DNA of 36,075 nt, taken from positions 1 to 36,075 of IMG/VR virus record IMGVR_UViG_3300025012_000211, one strand, 5' to 3'. This document shows, in pieces, positions 29,401-36,075 of this stretch (position 1 is the first letter of the stretch; every line of letters starts with the position of its first letter). Source of the DNA: a virus. The position numbers and the translations under genes are program-made. The notes under the pieces were generated by a model, which saw only the letters and a program-made list of their open reading frames with translations, ran no database searches and was not told the DNA's origin.

Positions 29401-31273
29401 TAAATTCCTGAAAAAAAAAAGTTTGATCCCTCCGGAAATTATTCGTGCACATAATTCGGCTGCAGAGGATTACTTCATAGGGTTTGCGAAGCAACAACTA
29501 AAAATCCTTGAACGGGAGATGTCTTTCCAGGAAATAAACGTAGGATATCGCACGGTATCACCGTATTCAAATGTCACCATTGAGGCATGGTCAAGTTTCT
29601 CTATCAGGATTGTAAAAATATCTGTATCTGATATATCTGGTGACGTTAAGGACAAAGGCAAAAAAACAATTGAACAATATTTCCAATGGCTCATACAGGC
29701 AAAAGGAACTCACATAACCGTGGACCTCGACAAAGAGGAAGCGAGCGCGCCGGGAGCCTATACATATGCTCCTAAGACACAGGCTATGATTCCCAACAGG
29801 ATCTACAGCGATTACAAATTCGCTTTTATTCCGTCCTATATTAGCCTCACATCAATTACCAATTTTACCCAAGTTAGATATACAAAAGAATCAAAAATTG
29901 CATCATTAAATATATTCAGGAGCGTGTCTTCCGGCGGCGATGTCATTCAACACATACAGGTGATAGGAGAGCGGAACGTCAAAGATTTTATTTTATCCAT
30001 AGAGTACATAAACGATTTGATTGTTGGCGCGGCGTTTTCCGATGACCTGAGTATTTTATATATAACGTACTCAGTAATGGCGGGGACAGTACCGGCGTCT
30101 GACACTGCAATATTTTATCAAAAATACACTACTGTTGACGGTGAGTGGAGTTTACTTTCGCAAGGACCGATAGACTACTCAGGGATGTCCTGGGCCGATA
30201 CAAGTATAGACGGAAACGGTAATGTCGGCACGTTTTATACTGTTTCTGATTTGATATACACAGGAGTCGATAACTCAAATCCTGAAGCGTATATTATGGA
30301 TGTTGAGAATAGTTCAAAATATAAATACAGCTATTCTCATTACAACATAGAATCTTCATCATTTTCGCCGAGCAATCAAAAAAGAGGATTTACCGTAGCT
30401 AAAGTTGGTAGTTCATGGGATTACTGCAATATATACTCAAGTAATACCGCCGACTATACCAACTATACAAAAAACCATGGAACAGGAACATTACAGATAT
30501 GTTCTCCAGTCCCATATCTTGCATTAGCGACTACCGATACTATTTATCGAGGCGGTCACGGCTTTGAATACTCGTGGACTATTGGTGATTCAGGTATCAC
30601 CTCAGCAGAAGAATTAACTGGACAACATTCAACCGCAATTGGAGAGTCGGAGATTTTCAATAATTGTGGAGATGGTGGAGGGCATTCTTTTGCCGAAGTA
30701 ACCAGTGAATATATGTCAGGTATTAAACAAACGAGCAATCTACACTCACATATAACTGCTTCGAAGGATGTTGAGGTACGAACCTACACGCCATATAGAG
30801 TAGATTTTTCATGGGACACCGGATTTTCTGGATTGTCTGATGGTTGGTATGGCCTGCCAGCGGGAAATCCAAATACAAGTTATACCTCTGAGTTTTTAGA
30901 CCAAGTTGACTTGGCCCATCCTATTCAAGACGAAAACGTTTCAGATATTTCAAATTCATTCATATCACACGACCAGAATTTGAATCTAACCTTTTGTGGA
31001 GTGAAGTACACGAAAGTTGGAATTGATTCGAGGTCGAAATGGAGAATTTACGCCACGGTTCCCGGCTCAGATAGTTTTACAGAAATAACAAGTCTAGTCT
31101 CGGCAGCATTCTACAATAAATTAAAGACAGAGATTCGAGACGGGCATCCTGTAGAAATGACAGAAGATGCCATTGATAGAGCGTTTGACGATGGATTCGA
31201 ATGTATATATTTCAGGGCCGGGGAAATAAGGCTGGAAGATATTCAGCAAAACACACAACATGGTGATGAATAA
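29390..31273 (+). CDS. Large tail-associated protein, 627 aa, A+T-rich gene
   Basis: A 627-aa protein. Much of it is Ser/Thr/Asn/Tyr-rich with short beta segments (FSDDLSILYITYSVMAG...), typical of tail fibre or receptor-binding proteins. The gene is visibly richer in A+T than the capsid genes around it, and its codons favour AAA/ATA, suggesting recent acquisition. ATG 29390 overlaps the previous gene by 11 bases. Fibre/receptor-binding is inferred, not proven. Confidence 0.6.
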   Translation: MLRNKFLKKKSLIPPEIIRAHNSAAEDYFIGFAKQQLKILEREMSFQEINVGYRTVSPYSNVTIEAWSSFSIRIVKISVSDISGDVKDKGKKTIEQYFQWLIQAKGTHITVDLDKEEASAPGAYTYAPKTQAMIPNRIYSDYKFAFIPSYISLTSITNFTQVRYTKESKIASLNIFRSVSSGGDVIQHIQVIGERNVKDFILSIEYINDLIVGAAFSDDLSILYITYSVMAGTVPASDTAIFYQKYTTVDGEWSLLSQGPIDYSGMSWADTSIDGNGNVGTFYTVSDLIYTGVDNSNPEAYIMDVENSSKYKYSYSHYNIESSSFSPSNQKRGFTVAKVGSSWDYCNIYSSNTADYTNYTKNHGTGTLQICSPVPYLALATTDTIYRGGHGFEYSWTIGDSGITSAEELTGQHSTAIGESEIFNNCGDGGGHSFAEVTSEYMSGIKQTSNLHSHITASKDVEVRTYTPYRVDFSWDTGFSGLSDGWYGLPAGNPNTSYTSEFLDQVDLAHPIQDENVSDISNSFISHDQNLNLTFCGVKYTKVGIDSRSKWRIYATVPGSDSFTEITSLVSAAFYNKLKTEIRDGHPVEMTEDAIDRAFDDGFECIYFRAGEIRLEDIQQNTQHGDE

Positions 31274-32097
31274 TGGGATTATTTGTTGACAAACTACCGC
31301 AGGAGCCATTTGAGGGTGAGTTTGCTTCTGGTTTTTCGGGGACTGGGTCAGATACCACAAAAAACATTGTGTCGTCGAGGTTCGATACCTCCTTGGCAAA
31401 TACCGAGGAGATGAAAGTTTTGCTATTCGGGTACCTCGAAAGCCTGAACGACATGATTGCCACCTCGATAACCTGGACGGAGCAATCATTCGATGCTTCG
31501 CTTTTCCCTACGCTTTTAGCAAGGCTTTTAACAGACCTTCAGTCGGGAGCGACAGGTCTTAGCGCAACCGTAGAACAAGAAATAATCGACAGGGCGCAGG
31601 CAAGGCAGGACGTTATAGATGATAAGCATGAGCAGGAAACCCTAGAGTTTTTCGCTTCGCGAGGATTCACCCTGCCGACCGGAGCGATGCAGGCGGCAAT
31701 TGCCGAGCTTGCCAACGAAAGGGCGCGGAACAGGGCCGATCTTAACGGAAAAACACTGATCATGCAGGCAGAACTTGCACAGAAAAACAGTCAGTTCATT
31801 ATTAATGCGGCAAAGGAAGTTGAGTCAATTCTTCGAGAGTCGGTGAACAAACTCAATGACAGACGGCTTGATCTCGCTAAGGCCATAGCTCAACTACGTG
31901 AGAAGATAGTCGAGGCTATGGCAAACATTGGCATGCAGTCTGTTGCTTCGTGGGCTGGAGCTGTGAACGTTTCTGCCGGGCTGTCTCATTCCACCGGGAG
32001 ACATGAAAGCGAATCATTCAGCCATTCTGAAAGTAGGTCTGCAGGTTTCAGTATTGGCAACAGCCTGTCTGAATCCCACGGCTATGAAGAAGCGTGA
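31273..32097 (+). CDS. Helical virion protein with Ser/His-rich tail, 274 aa
   Basis: A 274-aa protein. Residues about 95-215 are strongly helical (EQEIIDRAQARQDVIDDKHEQETLEFFASRG..., VESILRESVNKLNDRRLDLAKAIAQLREKIVEA), followed by a Gly/Ser/His/Glu-rich tail (HESESFSHSESRSAGF...SESHGYEEA). Helical, tail-region placement suggests an ejection or tail protein. ATG 31273 overlaps the previous stop by one base. Confidence 0.65.
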   Translation: MGLFVDKLPQEPFEGEFASGFSGTGSDTTKNIVSSRFDTSLANTEEMKVLLFGYLESLNDMIATSITWTEQSFDASLFPTLLARLLTDLQSGATGLSATVEQEIIDRAQARQDVIDDKHEQETLEFFASRGFTLPTGAMQAAIAELANERARNRADLNGKTLIMQAELAQKNSQFIINAAKEVESILRESVNKLNDRRLDLAKAIAQLREKIVEAMANIGMQSVASWAGAVNVSAGLSHSTGRHESESFSHSESRSAGFSIGNSLSESHGYEEA

Positions 32098-32105
32098 GGT
32101 GATCA

Positions 32106-32597
32106 ATGATAGCAACTCTCACAAACCTTGATGTCAATATTGAGGAAGGCAGAGGTATTGCCATAACCCAAATATCTTACCCATTCAATTCATTCTGCAG
32201 ATTTGGCGGAAATGTGCTGGCGGCCGGGGCCGGCGGCCTTGCCCTGGTGCGAGGTGCCGCTGATTTTGCAGGCGCTCAAATAGACGCCTTTCTCGAGACC
32301 TTTTCCTCTGAGCTGGGGTATGACGGCAACAAGCGACTGCGATTCCTTTACATGCTTGTCGAGACCGAAGGAACGCTCAAGATTATTTGCACTGCTGACA
32401 ATGTTGTGAGCAGGACGTTGACCATCGAGCCGGACAGTACCGGCCAGCAGGTAATAAAAATTCCAGTTGGCAGCAAAGCCAACGGTGCATCATGGAAGAT
32501 CAGGGTTGAAAACGTCGACGGGTGCTGGTTCGCCATAAAGTCGTTATCTGCATTGCCTATCTATCTTTCTAGGGGCAGAAAGGCGAGAAGGGTGTAA
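32106..32597 (+). CDS. Structural protein, 163 aa
   Basis: A 163-aa protein with beta-rich sequence (LRFLYMLVETEGTLKIICTADNVVSRTLTIEPD..., WKIRVENVDGCWFAIKSLSALPI). No catalytic motif. GAGGTGATC precedes ATG 32106. Likely tail or ejection cluster component; no family recognised. Confidence 0.6.
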   Translation: MIATLTNLDVNIEEGRGIAITQISYPFNSFCRFGGNVLAAGAGGLALVRGAADFAGAQIDAFLETFSSELGYDGNKRLRFLYMLVETEGTLKIICTADNVVSRTLTIEPDSTGQQVIKIPVGSKANGASWKIRVENVDGCWFAIKSLSALPIYLSRGRKARRV

Positions 32598-32648
32598 AAT
32601 ACTAAGCTAAATTTCCTATCTAATATGCCAGGCAATAAGGAGGTTCTC

Positions 32649-34874
32649 ATGGTTGCCAGTGAAAGTTTTACCGACGCATTCAAGCGAGCGAGAGAAGAAA
32701 AGCCTGGTTTTGTTGAAGGTGGACAACGCTCACAAGGACTTCCCCCAGGTGCCTCAGTTGGTTATCAGGCAGGCAATATCGCGAACCAGGCTGGTGCCGC
32801 AGTTTCTGGCCTAAAGGATCTTGTCCCGCAAAATTCTGGTCCACGGTTTCATGTCAACACATCGGCAGTATCAAAGATCGACCCGAACCTTTCTGGTGGC
32901 GCATTTGCTCCTGAGAACAGCCCTAGTCCTGCAGGTGGTGTCGGAGAGCCGATACTTGGACAAGAGGATAGAAGGCGGCGAGCATCGCCAGCACATCAGA
33001 AGGTTATGGACAGAAAACAGGGGTTGGCAATGGCGCCCGCACTTGTTCCTGCTTCGCCACCGGCCGATGTCGGCCCCGATGTGACCGGAAATACCTTGGC
33101 CGACTTCGTCAATACTCAGTCAGGACCGCAGGAAAACCTTGGTGTGACGGTAGGGAAGAGCCTTCGCGATGTGGTGCCGGCCATAAAAACTACAGGGAAA
33201 GCCGTGGCCGGCACCTTTGCCGATGTAGCGACCGTTGTCCCGCGGTCATTTGCTCATGTCGGTGGTAATGTTGTTGCCGGCTACAAAGGTGGACCAGGCA
33301 ACAACGACTTCAACGTGAATCCGGCTACCGATAGACTACTCGCCGGCCAGCCGGCCGACGCGCAGAACGATCTTATAAGACCAAACGGCACAGCCAAAGG
33401 CGCGGGCTTTCTTGGTTCAATACCGGCAGCCGGCGGCAAAACGATGACTGAGTTAACAATTGGGGTAAACATTGGCGGCAAAGAGATGGATATTCCATCT
33501 ATTGTTCCCACTCTAACACAAGCTGAAATTCAGCACCTAGCGAACGGCGGCAAGCCTACCAACGATATTGTTAACAAGGCGGTTGCTCATGCAAAAGAAA
33601 GAATGAATAATGGGCAAGGTGTTTATTTTGACAATAATTTGACGCGACAAGACGCTATAGGTGACGCTGCAACCACCTCGCCTCCTATCCAGATTCCGAA
33701 ACCGCCCGACGCAGGCACAGTCCAGCCAAACAACCAGGTAGTTTTACCTGGACAGCAACGCAAGGCCATGCCATCAATGCCAGGAGCTGCTGTTCCTCTT
33801 TCTGTGGCAAATCCTGCGAACGATCCAGCCCTTTATGATACAAACCGCACCACAGGGCCTATCATGCTTACCAATGTCGGGCCAGGGAACGCAGGAGGTA
33901 AAGCACTTGGAGATGTCGCCGCTTTCAAGACGGCCAATGCTCTTGAGGGCAGCAGGCCACCGTCCGGACCGGCTACTGAGATTCCTGCTGGCAGTCTCCG
34001 ACAGGTTGGCAACCTTGATGTCTCTTTTTCTCCGGAAACTACCCCGGAACAGCGACAGGCCTTCATGAAAGATCCTGTGCGCCCGACCGCGCAGATCAAT
34101 CGATACAACAATGCCAACAGCCTGGCCGGCTTGACCCAAGGGCAACGCGCCTCGATGAATGCAGATAAAGTTATCAATGGTGGCGTAGGACAGTCACTCG
34201 CCAGCGTTACAATGCCGGCGCAATACTCGCCGACAGGACCGAGCGCGACATGGAAGCAGGCGGCGGCCAAAGACAGTAAGGTCATCGCCAATGCCGCGGA
34301 AAGGCGCGATGCCCGTAATGCGGTGAGGACAGGCATAAAAGAAAGAGAACTTGATATCGTCGAACAGAAAGCTATCGCTGACACGGAGAACGCCGCAGCC
34401 GGCCGGGATATTCAGGGACTTTCTCTCGCAGCATCGGTTGCCAATAACCAGGCCAATCAACAATTCAACTCTGAAAGGCTGAAAAATGATAAGGCCAGGA
34501 CAGATTCACTAAACGCATTGAATCAAGGGAAACTCGCGCAGGTCGACACGATCAATAAACTGCATCAGGAATATCTCTCTACAGATGATCCGAAGAGGAA
34601 AAGCGCTATTGCCACCGAACTGAAGACATTGGCAAACAAGGATGAGAGAAAGGACAAAGGTGATGTCCCGACATATGTAAAACCTGAGTTTGACAAAAAA
34701 GGCGTTCAGCGCCCAGGGACAGGAAGGTTTGTGTACCCTCCAGGTTATATCGATGATCTTTTCGGCGATGGATTCAACAAGGACAATGCCTCGCCTAAAC
34801 AGATGTCAGTTCTCCTTGATCTTGCCAAAAACGACCCCGACACATACAAGACATTGAAAAGTAAATTCAACTAA
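32649..34874 (+). CDS. Large internal virion/ejection-type protein, 741 aa
   Basis: A 741-aa Gly/Pro/Ala/Asn-rich protein. Residues about 265-318 (MTELTIGVNIGGKEMDIPSIVPTLTQAEIQHLANGGKPT...AVAHAKERMNNGQG) match a segment found in internal proteins of podovirus-like phages. The C-terminal third is helical (KERELDIVEQKAIADTENAA...). ATG 32649 follows AAGGAGG; the frame is open to 32625. The protein probably enters the host with the DNA. Confidence 0.65.
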   Translation: MVASESFTDAFKRAREEKPGFVEGGQRSQGLPPGASVGYQAGNIANQAGAAVSGLKDLVPQNSGPRFHVNTSAVSKIDPNLSGGAFAPENSPSPAGGVGEPILGQEDRRRRASPAHQKVMDRKQGLAMAPALVPASPPADVGPDVTGNTLADFVNTQSGPQENLGVTVGKSLRDVVPAIKTTGKAVAGTFADVATVVPRSFAHVGGNVVAGYKGGPGNNDFNVNPATDRLLAGQPADAQNDLIRPNGTAKGAGFLGSIPAAGGKTMTELTIGVNIGGKEMDIPSIVPTLTQAEIQHLANGGKPTNDIVNKAVAHAKERMNNGQGVYFDNNLTRQDAIGDAATTSPPIQIPKPPDAGTVQPNNQVVLPGQQRKAMPSMPGAAVPLSVANPANDPALYDTNRTTGPIMLTNVGPGNAGGKALGDVAAFKTANALEGSRPPSGPATEIPAGSLRQVGNLDVSFSPETTPEQRQAFMKDPVRPTAQINRYNNANSLAGLTQGQRASMNADKVINGGVGQSLASVTMPAQYSPTGPSATWKQAAAKDSKVIANAAERRDARNAVRTGIKERELDIVEQKAIADTENAAAGRDIQGLSLAASVANNQANQQFNSERLKNDKARTDSLNALNQGKLAQVDTINKLHQEYLSTDDPKRKSAIATELKTLANKDERKDKGDVPTYVKPEFDKKGVQRPGTGRFVYPPGYIDDLFGDGFNKDNASPKQMSVLLDLAKNDPDTYKTLKSKFN

Positions 34875-34888
34875 TTAGGATATATTCA

Positions 34889-36075
34889 ATGGGCAACATC
34901 TTTGATGATGTAGATTCTCAAATATCCTCATCTATCGACGCTTCCGATCCTGTACCGCCTCCGGTGCAAAACGCGACAGCAGGAAAAAGCAACAGCGCAT
35001 TTGATCAGGTAGATTCTATCGCGAACACTACTCAGCCACAAGGACCGGAGAGGACAGTTCTCGGGACACTTGGCGATGTCGCCGGGGGCGTCAAGGATGT
35101 GGGGAAAATGCTTTATGATGTCCCCATCCAGACGAAAGGCGCGATAGGCGGATTGCTTGAAGACGACGACCCGGACGCGAGAGTTACCTTCGCCGATGAA
35201 TGGCAGAGAGCCGCAAAACAAAGGACCGAACAACGGGCCGCAGAGTTGTCACCCGAGGATCGCGCAAAGAAGGTTTTCCCGCTTCCTGGATTCCTTTCTG
35301 AAAGCGGGGCAATAACCAGGGGAGATATTCAAGACACCAGCGCCAGCACAGGTTTTTCCGCTGTCGCAATGGGGGCCGGTTTTGCCGGTGGTACGTTGGG
35401 TTCTGCAGTCGGTCTATGGGGAACGGCAGGAGGTGCGCTTGCCGGTGCTGGTGCGGCGGCCTACAAAATGGATAAGGCGAATATCACCAGACAGTTGATC
35501 GACGTTGCCGAAAAAACAAAGGGCGGCAGGCTTACTGATGAAGAACGTGGCGAGCTTCTTACCAGAACAGAAGCAGTCAGGGATGACCATGCTTTATGGG
35601 AGGCGGGGCCAGAGGCGGTTGGCACTGCTCTTTCTCTTACCGGCATCGGCAAGATATTCAAGGGCGCAGCAACCGGCGCGACTCAAAAAATTATTGGTGG
35701 AATAGTCACATCTCTTGGTGGAGAGCTTTCAACCGAGACAATCACCCAAATCGGACAGAACATTGCCGAAAATGAGATGGGCCTTGGCGACGGGAACCCC
35801 ATGTCGTTTTCTGACCCTGAAAGTTACAAAAAAGCCCTTCAAGAAGTTGGGCCGTCAGTTGTGACACTTTCTGGTGTCATGGGCGGCGGCGGATATGTCG
35901 CCGGGAAGGGCCGCGGTCTTATCGATGCAGCATTAGGTAAAGGTGGTAGCGAGGATGGCAACCTTGCAAGCGATATCGCCAACAGTGGTAAGGATCTAGA
36001 CAAAGACCCTCTTGGAGCGGAGGTCAATAAACTTCTCTATGAAAGCCTCAACGGTGTCCAGGAATCTCCTGATTC
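34889..36075 (+). CDS. Very large ejection-type protein, 3'-truncated by window edge
   Basis: Open from ATG 34889 (AGGA 8 bases upstream) to the end of the window without a stop: at least 395 codons. The N-terminus repeats FDDVDS and FDQVDS (residues 5-10, 38-43). A glycine/alanine-rich hydrophobic stretch (GFSAVAMGAGFAGGTLGSAVGLWGTAGGALAGAGAAA, here about 154-190) could insert in membrane, as in DNA-ejection proteins. In related phages the gene after the internal protein can be several kilobases and carry lysozyme or transglycosylase domains; none is seen yet. Confidence 0.75.
   Translation, partial: MGNIFDDVDSQISSSIDASDPVPPPVQNATAGKSNSAFDQVDSIANTTQPQGPERTVLGTLGDVAGGVKDVGKMLYDVPIQTKGAIGGLLEDDDPDARVTFADEWQRAAKQRTEQRAAELSPEDRAKKVFPLPGFLSESGAITRGDIQDTSASTGFSAVAMGAGFAGGTLGSAVGLWGTAGGALAGAGAAAYKMDKANITRQLIDVAEKTKGGRLTDEERGELLTRTEAVRDDHALWEAGPEAVGTALSLTGIGKIFKGAATGATQKIIGGIVTSLGGELSTETITQIGQNIAENEMGLGDGNPMSFSDPESYKKALQEVGPSVVTLSGVMGGGGYVAGKGRGLIDAALGKGGSEDGNLASDIANSGKDLDKDPLGAEVNKLLYESLNGVQESPD

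Noticed and set aside
1-36075. Diversity-generating retroelement
   Set aside because: No reverse transcriptase, template repeat or C-type-lectin variable domain was seen; the LRR variation has a different pattern.

Overview
This window is part of a tailed double-stranded DNA bacteriophage genome (free phage or prophage), most likely podovirus-like. The evidence is a head-assembly cassette in canonical order: terminase small subunit, terminase large subunit, a P22-type portal of 724 aa, a scaffold-like protein, a Phage_capsid_3/DUF4043-type coat protein, an adaptor, small virion and tail proteins, then very large ejection-type proteins. Genes are dense and often overlap by ATGA, and most have strong Shine-Dalgarno sites, which suits a Gram-negative (proteobacterial or Desulfobacterota-like) host. 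The host cannot be fixed from the sequence. No integrase, holin, endolysin, tRNA or CRISPR array is visible, so lifestyle is undecided.

Layout. (1) 1-1005: the 3' part of a leucine-rich-repeat gene made of nine nearly identical 60-bp repeats. (2) 1067-13410, plus strand: the recombination, replication and accessory block. It holds RecT, a Phage_gp49_66-type protein, an MBL-fold hydrolase interrupted at a CUU-UGA-C site, a beta-class DNA methyltransferase, a KTSC protein, a lambda-O-like initiator with two 11-bp iteron arrays inside it, a probable helicase-loader partner, an ASCH-like protein, a radical SAM protein, a MazG-like protein, a short PP-loop (PAPS-reductase-like) protein and many small Cys-rich proteins. 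(3) A hairpin terminator at 13416-13449 sits between convergent transcription units. (4) 17579-13482, minus strand: thirteen small genes including an XRE-type regulator, two overlooked tiny membrane-peptide genes and two copies of a conserved hairpin element. (5) 17580-17793: a divergent control region with a good minus-strand sigma70-type promoter and two ATAGG/CCTAT palindromes. (6) 17794 to the end, plus strand: DNA packaging, head, connector, tail/fibre and ejection proteins. The last ORF runs off the window.

How it works together. RecT and the MBL-fold protein probably serve recombination. The initiator and its downstream partner would open the origin embedded in the initiator gene and recruit the host helicase. 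The minus-strand block is probably a separately controlled (early or regulatory) operon. The rightward late operon builds and fills the capsid, then makes the neck, tail and ejection proteins.

Most notable: the LRR array, where every difference between repeats changes an amino acid, mostly on the predicted exposed beta-strand face; the in-gene 11-bp iteron arrays (candidate origin); the RF2-like frameshift site inside the catalytic motif of the MBL gene; and the duplicated hairpin element in the minus-strand operon.
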